A DNA stretch of 39,956 nucleotides from a bacterium (GCA_016934595.1 JAFGSM010000024.1:1-39956); one strand, 5' to 3'. Positions 11,180 to 20,386 are shown, numbered from the stretch's first letter. Program-made: numbers and translations. Notes: generated from the sequence alone by a model not told the origin.

Positions 11180-11787
11180 TGATTCAAGATCTAATAATAG
11201 CCGGATTCGGCGGACAGGGGATCATGAGTATAGGTAAAATACTGGCCCTGGCAGGCATGCTGGATGACAAAAATGTTACATGGTTTCCTTCCTATGGAGC
11301 AGAAATGCGTGGCGGAACAGCAAACTGCACAGTGATCGTCTCCGATCGCGCAATAGGATCACCCATTGTGGCAAGACCCTGGGCTGCCATTGTTATGAAT
11401 CAGCCATCACTTGAAAAATTTGCGCCTTTAGTAAAAGAGGGGGGAGTTCTTTTAATAAACTCTTCTTTAGCCGGAAATAAGATCGAAACGCCCATGAATC
11501 TTCGATTTACAAAGGAGAATGAAAATACCCAAAGGGGATTTACAGATGAGAGAAAAGATATTGAAACCATCCGTATTCCTGCCACTGAAATGGCAGACAA
11601 GCTCGGGTCGGTAAAGGTTGCCAACATAATAGCCCTTGCCGCCTTCTGTGCAAAGACTGAAATAGTATCAATAGGGAGCCTCGAAAAGGCCATGGAAAGA
11701 TCTTTCTCTTCGAAAGACGCCGCCCTTTTGAGAATAAACCGTCTTGCCGCATATTCTGGACGTGAACATATCCTGGTAAATAAATGA
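11179..11787 (+). CDS. korC: 2-oxoacid:ferredoxin oxidoreductase gamma subunit, carrying an in-frame repeat insertion (aa 103-124)
   Basis: AGFGGQGIMSIGKILALAGM, FPSYGAEMRGGTANCTVIVSD; ETPMNLRFTKENENTQRGFTDE lies between SSLAGNKI and the IRIPATE strand. Confidence 0.9.
   Translation: MIQDLIIAGFGGQGIMSIGKILALAGMLDDKNVTWFPSYGAEMRGGTANCTVIVSDRAIGSPIVARPWAAIVMNQPSLEKFAPLVKEGGVLLINSSLAGNKIETPMNLRFTKENENTQRGFTDERKDIETIRIPATEMADKLGSVKVANIIALAAFCAKTEIVSIGSLEKAMERSFSSKDAALLRINRLAAYSGREHILVNK
11485..11550 (+). repeat. Family A repeat copy A2, in frame inside korC (66 nt = 22 codons)
   Basis: GAAACGCCCATGAATCTTCGATTTACAAAGGAGAATGAAAATACCCAAAGGGGATTTACAGATGAG; same frame as A3. Confidence 0.85.
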
Positions 11788-12410
11788 TTCGAAAAGCTTA
11801 CATTAAAGAGGCCCATGCTATACGGGATATCATCAACAACTTTGCCAAAAAAGACCTCCTGCTTCCTCTGTCATTGTCAGAAATATACGAACATATAAGG
11901 GATTTTTTTGTATTTGTTAATGAAACACCCATGAATCTTCGATTCACAAAGGGGCATGCAAATCGCCCTTTTTGTCATTCCGGCGAAGGCCGGAATTCAG
12001 GATTCACAGATGAAACACAGACATCTATGTTCTCCACAAAAAGGCATGAAGATTTACAGCAATTTACAAACGAACCCCTTGACGATCCACAAATCATAGG
12101 AGTATGTGCACTTAATATAATATGGGAAGACCTTGCTGAGATAAGATCTCTTGCAGTCAATGAAGCGCATCAAAGGAAAGGGATTGGCACAAATCTGGTA
12201 AATGCATGCATTAAAGAGGCCTCGGATCTGGGGGTCAAAAAGGTGTTTTGTCTTACATATAGAAAGGATTTCTTTTCTTTGCTGGGCTTTAATGAAATCG
12301 ACAAATCCCAGCTTCCGCACAAAATTTGGGCAGACTGTCTCAAATGCTCAAAATTCCCCGACTGTTCTGAAATTGCTATGATTTATGAGATCCAGCCGCC
12401 CCTTAAATAA
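11784..12410 (+). CDS. GNAT N-acetyltransferase (ArgA-like short N-acetylglutamate synthase type), with in-frame repeat insertion
   Basis: IRSLAVNEAHQRKGIGTNLVNACIKEA acetyl-CoA loop; LPHKIWADCLKCSKFPDC C-terminus; extra segment of about 55 aa between DFFVFVN and IIGVCALNIIW. Confidence 0.85.
   Translation: MIRKAYIKEAHAIRDIINNFAKKDLLLPLSLSEIYEHIRDFFVFVNETPMNLRFTKGHANRPFCHSGEGRNSGFTDETQTSMFSTKRHEDLQQFTNEPLDDPQIIGVCALNIIWEDLAEIRSLAVNEAHQRKGIGTNLVNACIKEASDLGVKKVFCLTYRKDFFSLLGFNEIDKSQLPHKIWADCLKCSKFPDCSEIAMIYEIQPPLK
11922..12014 (+). repeat. Family A repeat copy A3, in frame inside the GNAT gene (93 nt = 31 codons), with nested CATTCCGGCGAAGGCCGGAAT hairpin
   Basis: GAAACACCCATGAATCTTCGATTCACAAAGG ... 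GGATTCACAGATGAA; translated ETPMNLRFTKGHANRPFCHSGEGRNSGFTDE. Confidence 0.85.
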
Positions 12411-12515
12411 TCCCCTCATCCTTAAATATAACTGGCATCTGTTTTGCAGAAAAATAATCTGGGGTTTTTTATATATCTTTATATATCTTATTAAATCAAA
12501 AAGAAAGTATATAAA

Positions 12516-12965
12516 ATGGGGTCTCAAAAGGGTTTAACATTTATTGAATTGGGGATAAGCATCTGCATTATCAGTATTTTTGCCTCAATTTCTATTGCTA
12601 CGGTAATTTGCAGACTGCCGCAAATCCGCCTAAACGGCGCGGCAAGACAGATTATGGGGGATTTGATGTGGTCAAGGTCCGAGGCAGTGAGTCAAGGCAA
12701 TGAATTTAAAATATTTTTCTTGAATAATCATCAATACCTTATACTGGATGACGATGACAATGACGGCGACATTGACAGCGGAGAGTGGACAGTGATCAAA
12801 GATATTCAGGCGGATTATTCAGGCGTGACATTCAATCCCATCCCAACGGTTGATCCTGTATTTCAACCAAGGGGAACGATAAGTGCATGTTCTATTGGCT
12901 TAAGAAATGGCAATGATACAAAAAGTGTAAAAATCAGTATTGCCGGCCGCGTTAAAATTGAATGA
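12516..12965 (+). CDS. Type IV minor prepilin, GspH/FimT-like
   Basis: Prepilin motif KG-LTFIELGISICIISIFASISIA; GSpH-like body. Confidence 0.8.
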   Translation: MGSQKGLTFIELGISICIISIFASISIATVICRLPQIRLNGAARQIMGDLMWSRSEAVSQGNEFKIFFLNNHQYLILDDDDNDGDIDSGEWTVIKDIQADYSGVTFNPIPTVDPVFQPRGTISACSIGLRNGNDTKSVKISIAGRVKIE

Positions 12966-12986
12966 AGTTTATTTTAGATTTTGGTA

Positions 12987-13104
12987 CGAAAATAGATTCT
13001 ATTTTCATGATTCGTGGTGCCGCTAAAAAGCGGCATGGGTGTTTTCCATGAAAATACATTTTTACTAATGTGGGTGGCCAGTTAAGATTGGCCATGACCG
13101 TTTA
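12987..13104. repeat. Family B double-hairpin repeat, two tandem ~60-nt units
   Basis: CGAAAATAGATTCTATTTTCATGATTCGTGGTGCCGCTAAAAAGCGGCATG...; second unit begins 60 nt later with GGCCAGTTAAGATTGGCC hairpin. Confidence 0.7.
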
Positions 13105-13119
13105 ATCAAAGGAAGCGCA

Positions 13120-13509
13120 TTGATAATGAACGGCACTAAAAAAGAAAACGGATTTACCCTTATAGAACTCCTGATAGCTTCGGCAATACTAACTATAGGT
13201 CTGCTTGGCATGATATTTCTGATAACCACAGTGATATCAAACAACAGGATTAACAACAGGATGACTACGGCAGCGATACTGGCTCAAGACAAACTGGAGG
13301 ATTATAAGAGATCAGGGACAGCATCATTGCCGGCGGCGGGGACGACAGTCAATGAAAACTACAATACCATTGCCGGTTATCCACTTTATAGGAGGGTTTC
13401 ATCCTTCAGCTTAACAGATCCCAACAGCGCCATGAAAACGGTTACTGTAACAGTATACTGGGACTCAAATGTCAAATCTGTTGAAGTAAAGACAATCCTT
13501 TATAAATGA
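13120..13509 (+). CDS. Type IV pilus minor prepilin, PilV-like
   Basis: ENG-FTLIELLIASAILTIGLLGMIFLI prepilin N-terminus. Confidence 0.82.
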   Translation: MIMNGTKKENGFTLIELLIASAILTIGLLGMIFLITTVISNNRINNRMTTAAILAQDKLEDYKRSGTASLPAAGTTVNENYNTIAGYPLYRRVSSFSLTDPNSAMKTVTVTVYWDSNVKSVEVKTILYK

Positions 13510-14126
13510 ACGGGGTATGCATGTTAAGAACATTTGATAAAGATGAAAAAGGTTTTTCACTTGTAGAACTGCTGATAGTTATGGGAATCAGCAGTATCCT
13601 TTTAATTGCTGTTTACGAGACCTTTATCAGCGAACGAAGGGCAATTACTGCCCAGGAACTTATCACCGAGATGCACCAGAATGTAAGGGCGGCATTGGAT
13701 ATGATGGTGAGAGAAATTAGAATGGCAGGATATGATCCGACAGGGGCAGGCTTTACCGGAATCGTCAATCCCACATCATCACAAATCGGAATATTATTGG
13801 ATCAAAATTCCAATGGGGATCATTATGATTCAAACGAAGACATAACGTATTCCTACGATAGCGCCAATCTCCGGATCCGCAGAAAAACAGGCATATCAGG
13901 GACAAATCAACCCTTTGCCGAAAATATCACTTTGTTTCACCTTGATTATTTTGATCCCAACGGCGCTCAACTTAGCAGTTCACCGGCTGATCCTTCAGTC
14001 ATAAGACAGATAAAGATCACAATAACAGGACGGACTGACAGGGCCGATCCTGATTACCCAAGGAATAACGGCTACAGGATTTATACAGTTACTTCACTGG
14101 TGACGCCAAAGAACCTGGATCTATAA
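13506..14126 (+). CDS. Type IV pilus minor prepilin, PilW-like
   Basis: EKG-FSLVELLIVMGISSILLIAVYETF; ALDMMVREIRMAGYDPTGAG typical of PilW; 4-nt overlap with upstream gene. Confidence 0.85.
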   Translation: MNGVCMLRTFDKDEKGFSLVELLIVMGISSILLIAVYETFISERRAITAQELITEMHQNVRAALDMMVREIRMAGYDPTGAGFTGIVNPTSSQIGILLDQNSNGDHYDSNEDITYSYDSANLRIRRKTGISGTNQPFAENITLFHLDYFDPNGAQLSSSPADPSVIRQIKITITGRTDRADPDYPRNNGYRIYTVTSLVTPKNLDL

Positions 14127-14225
14127 CGTCCGAACATCAAGAAAACCTTCATGCAATTTTGCGGCGACACAAACATTTAAAATGATATGATTGTAACCAA
14201 AATGGTGCTATTATTAGTGCTATTA

Positions 14226-15485
14226 TTAATTGAATACCTGGATATCCCTCCACGAAAACACATCGACATTATTAGAGTAAGTAGTATGAGCCTCTCCAAT
14301 CGCCTCATCATACCAAAAGACACTGCTGTTCTTCATTTCCACCTGATTTGCCCATATCATGCCGTGCACGTAGGAAGAGTTATGCATCCAAACCTCCGCA
14401 AACGGCGCGTAAATCAACCCTTTAAACCCGCTGCCATGTTTGAAGCTAAGCCTATTGGTTGTATCGCAAAAGATGGAAAAATCCGTTGGTTTTCCTGAAA
14501 TATTAATGGTCGAGCCATTTTTGGCATCGATGCCGCCGTGCATATAAATGTTTACCGGCCCGCTTGATGTATCAATATTTAGAGTATCGCCATTTCCAAG
14601 CACAAGCGATGTCAAGTAATAATTCCCTGCCGTCAATGTCACTGTAGTTCCACCGCCCCCTCCTCCTGTAGTATTGATAACATCCGCTACAATAGGAGGA
14701 TTCGTGTTATCATTGGCAATCGAAAACAAGGACACCAGACTGGCGGCTCCCAGAGGATCTGGGCTTATCCTGGGCACATCGATACCGGCGGTTCCCGTAA
14801 CAGTTGGGCAGCCTGTCGGTTTATAGACCGCCTCTGTTCCGGCGCCATCATCCCCTAATGCAACGTCCCCATCGATAAGAACATTGTTATGCACCTCCAC
14901 ATAACCGTTCGATCCAACGTCTCCGTTACCCAAAGAATTGTTTGGGTCAAGCGGGGCATTTGGATCTGTATTTGAATTATAGCTGTAAACACTGGCAGTA
15001 CTTTTCAAATCTACGCCTTTGCCACCAAAGATGCCATAAGCCAAGCCCGGATATGTATCCCTTACAAAATCGACATCCAGCTCGCACAAGGAATTTCCGG
15101 AATGACCAATGGAGCGGAATCTGTACCGGTTATCTGTCACATATGTAAGCGTGATATTCGGATCAAACGAAAAGCCGGAAGGCACATTATGAAAAATATG
15201 CAACGGGCTATTGGCATCCGGAAGAGACAGGGTTCCGTCAGTCAACCCTTCGTCAATTCTGCATAAAGTGTATTGAACGCCTGCCTCTGCGTCATAAAAG
15301 GCCTTAATGCTATTTCTATAATTAACGGCAATTTTGGTATCAGTGGTTGTGGACATAACGGAAACAACCATAAGCAAGGATATTGCAAATAAGAACAAAA
15401 GGGCGATAACAAGAACCATCCCCTTTTCGTTATTTATACCCTCCGGATTGCCTTTTTTTCCAAAATTCATATTCATGTCCGCCAT
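14226..15485 (-). CDS. PilX-like pilus assembly protein with surface-exposed C-terminal domain
   Basis: NEKGMVLVIALLFLFAISLLMVVSVMSTTTDTKIAVNYRNSIKAFYDAEAGVQY = PilX N-terminal domain; C-terminal repeats; start taken at MADMNMNF. Confidence 0.75.
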   Translation of the reverse strand: MADMNMNFGKKGNPEGINNEKGMVLVIALLFLFAISLLMVVSVMSTTTDTKIAVNYRNSIKAFYDAEAGVQYTLCRIDEGLTDGTLSLPDANSPLHIFHNVPSGFSFDPNITLTYVTDNRYRFRSIGHSGNSLCELDVDFVRDTYPGLAYGIFGGKGVDLKSTASVYSYNSNTDPNAPLDPNNSLGNGDVGSNGYVEVHNNVLIDGDVALGDDGAGTEAVYKPTGCPTVTGTAGIDVPRISPDPLGAASLVSLFSIANDNTNPPIVADVINTTGGGGGGTTVTLTAGNYYLTSLVLGNGDTLNIDTSSGPVNIYMHGGIDAKNGSTINISGKPTDFSIFCDTTNRLSFKHGSGFKGLIYAPFAEVWMHNSSYVHGMIWANQVEMKNSSVFWYDEAIGEAHTTYSNNVDVFSWRDIQVFN

Positions 15486-15725
15486 GTCGTTAAAAAAACA
15501 TAAAATATAAAACCGCTTTTTTACGAAACCATCGATCTTGTATCTGTTAAAAATAAATACATCGGTCATAGAAAATATAAGCAATAACTATACCAGCTAA
15601 AGGTGGCGGCATTTCGGAACATGCATATCAAAAAAACTTTTGAGCAGTGGATAAATCCTTTTGGGGTTATTTTTTTTAACAGATTTGATCAAAATTTGAG
15701 CTATCATCGAGAACATACTGGTTAT

Positions 15726-15830
15726 TATACTTTAAACGGCCACAATCTGAGTTTCTTAATTTGTAAATCACATAGGGAGAAAACGAATAACAATGTTTCA
15801 AAAACTTAATTTATGGCCGTTTAAAGTATA
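15726..15830. mobile_element. MITE-like element E with ~17-bp terminal inverted repeats
   Basis: TATACTTTAAACGGCCA ... TGGCCGTTTAAAGTATA; 105 bp, noncoding interior; ends 3 bp before the livM stop. Confidence 0.65.
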
Positions 15831-15833
15831 TAT

Positions 15834-16829
15834 TCAAAATTCAGACACATGGGCCTCTTCGCCGAGCATGCCCTTAGGCCGTTTTATTATTATGAATATG
15901 AGTAAAAGGCCAATAAGCACATAGCGTATATAGGGGGCACGGGTCTCAAACCCCCTTGGAACAACCTTGAATATCAAAAAGGTGCTCCATGACCATAGTG
16001 CCCAAACTATAAATGAACCGATAATGGCGCCTTTGTTGTTGCCCGTTCCGCCCAGGGTAAGCATCGCCCATATAATAAATGTGCCAAAAAGAGGCTCGAA
16101 AACGCCGGGCTGAATGGCAGCGGAAAAATGGGCGTAAAGGGCGCCGCCTATACCCATTATCATCGCCCCGAATATGAGCGACTGAAGTTTGAAAAAAAAG
16201 ACATTCTTTCCGTCTGCGCTCACCATTATCTCATCCTCCCTTATGGCTCGCAGGACCCTTCCCCATGGAGAACGTATACCCCTTTCCACAGCAAAATAGA
16301 TGACCGTCAAAAATATTGATACTATTACCAAATACAGATAATTATAGTAACAACGGGGGACGATATTATGGAGCGGCCTGGGCAGGCCAATAAGCCCCTG
16401 CGGGCCATTGGCAAGCCAGGATTCATTGTTAATAAAAATTCTTATACTCTCAGCGATCCCTATTGTTGCAATGGCAAGATATCCCTCGCTCAACCTGAGG
16501 GTGAGGATGCCTATAACACCCGCAATAACACCTGAAACAATGGCCGCCCCTGCTATGCCTAAAAGGAATGGCAAATTCAATCCGATCGCCTGCCTCACAT
16601 AATTTGCCATAATGCCCACAGGCTTAGGAGATGTAATCAAGGCGGATGTGTAAGCGCCAAGCGCAAAAAAACCTGCGATTCCAAAATTCAAAAGCCCCGT
16701 ATAACCCCAGTGTACATTAAGACCTATGGCTAATATGGCGTATATGGATGCCATTATGGCAAATGAAACAAGAAAATTGAGGACGCCTCCAAGCGACATA
16801 CCCATAATTTTATATATGTCTCCTTCCAA
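15834..16829 (-). CDS. livM: Branched-chain amino acid ABC transporter permease LivM
   Basis: GLNVHWGYTGLLNFGIAGFFALGAYTSALI; C-terminal IIIKRPKGMLGE. Confidence 0.9.
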   Translation of the reverse strand: MEGDIYKIMGMSLGGVLNFLVSFAIMASIYAILAIGLNVHWGYTGLLNFGIAGFFALGAYTSALITSPKPVGIMANYVRQAIGLNLPFLLGIAGAAIVSGVIAGVIGILTLRLSEGYLAIATIGIAESIRIFINNESWLANGPQGLIGLPRPLHNIVPRCYYNYLYLVIVSIFLTVIYFAVERGIRSPWGRVLRAIREDEIMVSADGKNVFFFKLQSLIFGAMIMGIGGALYAHFSAAIQPGVFEPLFGTFIIWAMLTLGGTGNNKGAIIGSFIVWALWSWSTFLIFKVVPRGFETRAPYIRYVLIGLLLIFIIIKRPKGMLGEEAHVSEF

Positions 16830-17745
16830 AAATCCCTTTCGGTCTGAAGATTAAAACGGCAATCATGATTATAAAGGCTATGGCAGGTTTATACGTGGGA
16901 AGAAGCCACGCGGTAGAAACCTGCTGGGCTATGCCAAGCAAAAGGCCTCCGATAAGGGCGCCGGTAATGCTTCCTTTGCCTCCCAATATGATGGCAGCGA
17001 ACAAGGGGAGGAGAAATATCCAGCCCATCTCAGGCCTGAGCTGTGTCTCTATTCCATACAATATCCCTGCAATTGCTATCAATGTTCCGGCTATGCCCCA
17101 TGCCCATTTGATCATATACTCGGTGTCAATCCCTGATATCCTTGCCAAACCTGGATTATCGGCCAATGCCCTTAGAGCCTTGCCTTTCTTGGTCTTTGCC
17201 AGAAAAAGATAAACCAAAGCCACTGCCATCCAGGCGATGACTACGATAAAAATCTCATCGATCCTAAGCTTAATCCCTAATGGAAGGAAAGCCACCGTGC
17301 GCAGGCCTGATGAATAGAAATGAAAATCCGCCCCCCATATTATATAGATAAATCCTCGTAAAACCCATGCCACTCCAATAGATGCAATAAAACTGGTGAT
17401 AAAATGGGCGCCGGAATGCCTCAATGGTTTGTAAACCCAACGATCAATTATTAAAGCAAGAACCACGGAAATGATAACCGCAGGTATAAAGGCCAATAAA
17501 ACACCCCAGCAAAAGGAAAAGGGACCTACTTTCCCTTGCAGTATCCCCATATTGGAAAATAACGATGTAAATACAAAGGCGGTATATGCCCCGACAGTGA
17601 TCTGATCCCCATGAGCGCAGTTGAAAAGATCGGTTATCCCCCAGATCAAGGTAAGTCCGATGCTGCCCAGGGCTATAATGCTGCCCAGGATTATTCCGTA
17701 AACAATAAGCTCCGCCATTTTTATTATTTGCCCGTAACTGCTCAA
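16810..17745 (-). CDS. livH: Branched-chain amino acid ABC transporter permease LivH
   Basis: GSIIALGSIGLTLIWGITDLFNCAHGDQITVGAYTAFV; IFRPKGIFGRR C-terminus. Confidence 0.9.
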   Translation of the reverse strand: MSSYGQIIKMAELIVYGIILGSIIALGSIGLTLIWGITDLFNCAHGDQITVGAYTAFVFTSLFSNMGILQGKVGPFSFCWGVLLAFIPAVIISVVLALIIDRWVYKPLRHSGAHFITSFIASIGVAWVLRGFIYIIWGADFHFYSSGLRTVAFLPLGIKLRIDEIFIVVIAWMAVALVYLFLAKTKKGKALRALADNPGLARISGIDTEYMIKWAWGIAGTLIAIAGILYGIETQLRPEMGWIFLLPLFAAIILGGKGSITGALIGGLLLGIAQQVSTAWLLPTYKPAIAFIIMIAVLIFRPKGIFGRRHI

Positions 17746-17813
17746 TAGATTATGTTAAAAGTCCATTATAAAGAAGGATGAAAGGTTATTCCCGCAAGTT
17801 ATTGAGCAGTCGC
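17734..17813. mobile_element. MITE family C copy 1 between livF and livH
   Basis: GTAACTGCTCAATA ... TATTGAGCAGTCGC; flanked by ATTTGCCC / ATTTGCCT (7/8 nt target duplication). Confidence 0.65.
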
Positions 17814-17824
17814 ATTTGCCTAAA

Positions 17825-18526
17825 TCATTTGCCTAAATAATGTTTTGCAATCTCTTCGTCCGCAAGCAAATCACATGCATTCCCCTCTGCCTTTTTCTCT
17901 CCGCCTTCCAATATATAGGATCTGTCTGAACATTTAAGGGCCTGGGTGTTTTGCTCTACGAGAAAAATTGTCATGCCATGTCCTTTTAAAGCCTTTATTT
18001 TCTCAAATATCTGATCCACCAGATAGGGTGCAATGCCTGTTGACGGCTCATCAAGAAGAAGCAAAACTGGGTTCAACATGAGTGCCCTGCCTATGGCAAG
18101 CATCTGCCTCATTCCTCCGCTGAGTTCACCTGCCCTGCTCTTCCTCCTTTTGGTAAGGTCAGGGAACATTTCATATATATCTTCCAAGCGGCCGCTCCAG
18201 TTATCTTCTCTGATAAAAGCCCCCATCTCCAAATTCTCCTGCACTGTCAGCGAGGGAAAGATGTTTTCTTCCTGAGGCACATAACCCATCCCTATTCGTG
18301 TAATCTTTTCAGGCGGCAGGTCTTTTATATCCTTTCCATCAAAATATATTATGCCTTTCCAGGGTTTTAAGATTCCAAAGATAGTCCTGAGCAGGGTAGT
18401 TTTTCCTGCCCCATTGGGGCCAAGCAAGGAAACTATCTGCCCCTTTTCAATTTTCAATGAAAGACCATGCAGAACAGGCATGCTTCCATAGCCTGATGTT
18501 ATATCTTCAACCTCAAGTATTGTCAT
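17825..18526 (-). CDS. livF: Branched-chain amino acid ABC transporter ATPase LivF
   Basis: GPNGAGKTTLLRTIFG, LSGGMRQMLAIGRALM, LLLDEPSTGIAP; start MTILEVED, overlapping the livG stop. Confidence 0.92.
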   Translation of the reverse strand: MTILEVEDITSGYGSMPVLHGLSLKIEKGQIVSLLGPNGAGKTTLLRTIFGILKPWKGIIYFDGKDIKDLPPEKITRIGMGYVPQEENIFPSLTVQENLEMGAFIREDNWSGRLEDIYEMFPDLTKRRKSRAGELSGGMRQMLAIGRALMLNPVLLLLDEPSTGIAPYLVDQIFEKIKALKGHGMTIFLVEQNTQALKCSDRSYILEGGEKKAEGNACDLLADEEIAKHYLGK

Positions 18527-19308
18527 TTGGCAGCGCCTCCCAGATAAACCTCCAGTACACGGGAATCCTTTTTTATCTCGGCAGGCCCACCCTCCATAAG
18601 TTTTCTCCCCCTGTCCATAACTATAATCGGATTGCATATATCCATGACAAGTTCCATTTCATGCCCGATAAGAAATACAGAAACACCCTTTTCGCTTACC
18701 AGTTTCTGTATACGATTTGCCAGTATTTTTCTTTCACCAGGCGTCACCCCGGCGCCAGGCTCATCAAAGAGAATCAATTCGGGTTCGGCCATCATAGTTC
18801 TGGCAAGCTCCAAAAGCCTCTTCTGGCCTCCTGAAAGGTTTCCGGCATATTCATCTTTTAACTTAAAAAGGCCACTCTCATCCAAAACGCTCAGTGCCTT
18901 TTCCCGGATATCCTTTTCCTGCCTTCTTACAAGACCTCTGGAAAACCAGTTTCTCCAGAGCCTTTCGCCCTCCTGATCCGGCGGGACAAGCATAAGATTC
19001 TCCAAAACAGTCATGAACTTTAACTCCCTGCTTATCTGAAACGTCCGGCATAATCCCTTATGAAACGTCTGATGCAGCGAAAGACTATCAATCCGCTCTC
19101 CTTTAAAAAAAATCCTCCCTGAATCAGGCCTATAAAAACTGGAGATAAGATTAAACAAGGTTGTTTTTCCTGCGCCGTTAGGGCCTATAAGACCGGTAAT
19201 CCGGTGACTTGCGACATCAAAGGATACGCCGTCAACCGCCTTTATGCCCCCGAAATGCTTGTTTACATCCTGCAGTGAAAGGATTATTGAATCGTTGCCT
19301 GAATTCAC
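18523..19308 (-). CDS. livG: Branched-chain amino acid ABC transporter ATPase LivG
   Basis: GPNGAGKTTLFNLISSFYRPDSG, LSGGQKRLLELARTMM, DEPGAGVTPGE. Confidence 0.92.
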   Translation of the reverse strand: MNSGNDSIILSLQDVNKHFGGIKAVDGVSFDVASHRITGLIGPNGAGKTTLFNLISSFYRPDSGRIFFKGERIDSLSLHQTFHKGLCRTFQISRELKFMTVLENLMLVPPDQEGERLWRNWFSRGLVRRQEKDIREKALSVLDESGLFKLKDEYAGNLSGGQKRLLELARTMMAEPELILFDEPGAGVTPGERKILANRIQKLVSEKGVSVFLIGHEMELVMDICNPIIVMDRGRKLMEGGPAEIKKDSRVLEVYLGGAAK

Positions 19309-19331
19309 TACGCCCCTCTCATTATTATTTA

Positions 19332-19411
19332 GTAACTGCTCAATATCATGTGGAAATAGTAACTCATTGCCATTCGGAAGCCTGGTTCCCCATAATATAT
19401 TGAGCAGTTAC
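19332..19411. mobile_element. MITE family C copy 2
   Basis: GTAACTGCTCAATAT...ATATTGAGCAGTTAC, 80 bp; interior TGGAAATAGTAACTCATTGCCATT shared with other copies. Confidence 0.8.
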
Positions 19412-19733
19412 AATATTAGAATCTATCCGATAATCAATATCTTATCTATTTTTGCACTTTTTGTGTAACTCTATGAAAATATTGATAAAACATGTTATTT
19501 AGGTTGATCCTATACCTTATTGAAAAATATGACTTATTTTAAAAAAGTACAAAAGTAGAGTATCTTAAAAAATCATAAAATAAAAACCTATAATTTACGG
19601 TTTGAATTATAAAGTGTGACAGTTTGAAGATCAAGGATACCGGTTTTGATAGTCTCCTTTGCAAGGGAAAACCTCATGACTTTTAGGGCAGCCGCTAATG
19701 AACTGTCCTTGACGAATTCCCGCAAACAACTTT

Positions 19734-19854
19734 GATGGCCTCGTAAAAAGTAATTTTGATGATGAAAAAACAAGATTATATCGTTAAAATATATACCAAA
19801 TTTATAATATTAAACTTATTTTTAAGGACATTTCAAACTTTTTACGAGGCCATC
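19734..19854 (+). mobile_element. MITE family D copy 1 (121 bp)
   Basis: TIR GATGGCCTCGTAAAAAGT / ACTTTTTACGAGGCCATC; flanked by perfect 6-bp AACTTT duplication (19728-19733, 19855-19860). Confidence 0.85.
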
Positions 19855-20133
19855 AACTTTCATTTGTAGGCTTAAGACATATGGTCGAAAAACTCCAAAT
19901 CTTGGGCGAAGGCTGAACCGCTCTCGAATTTTGGGAATTAAGTGACATTTTTGCTTTAAAAGATATATATTATTTTATGATGATATGCTTTAAATAGATT
20001 TTTCTCCAACCAGGAAGTTATCTCATTAATTGCAATTCTAAGGAACGGCTTTTTTTTAATCCTTTAATTCAATTGTAATTTGTTATCTGAATATCTATAG
20101 ATTGATAAAAGGATTGAATCAAGGCGAGGTTTA

Positions 20134-20295
20134 TTACTCCGGATTTACGATAAACCCTTCTCGCTTGGCAGCATCGTTGAGTCTCTTGTCGAAACTCATA
20201 ATGGGTAATTTTTTTGACTCTTCCAGGGTTGCCACTAAGGCAGCAGCAAGCTGCAAGGCATCTGAGGCTCTAAGGAGAGATGTACCCATAAGAGG
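20134..20295 (-). pseudogene. C-terminal relic of a PIN-domain (VapC-like) toxin
   Basis: Minus-strand translation MGTSLLRASDALQLAAALVATLEESKKLPIMSFDKRLNDAAKREGFIVNPE*; in-frame stop just upstream, N-terminus missing. Confidence 0.75.
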
Positions 20296-20386
20296 CTAAA
20301 TGCCCTCTCTCGAAAATACCGGTAGAGGACACTAAATACCTTAACCCTTACCATCTTCCAGACCATAACAAGGAAAATAGCTATTA

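Noticed and set aside
11400-11816. 138-aa minus-strand ORF opposite korC
   Set aside because: Overlaps a confident KorC; no domain recognised.
14187-14498. 103-aa + strand ORF
   Set aside because: Overlaps the C-terminus of the PilX-like gene in antisense; no support.
15513-15533. Possible half of MITE D (GATGGTTTCGTAAAAAAG on minus strand) near the pilX start
   Set aside because: Only one degenerate end is visible, no partner inverted repeat nearby.
19588-19773. 61-aa minus-strand ORF crossing MITE D copy 1
   Set aside because: Segment before the MITE (LREFVKDSSLAAALKVMRFSLAKETIKTGIL) might be a gene relic, but I cannot assign a family.
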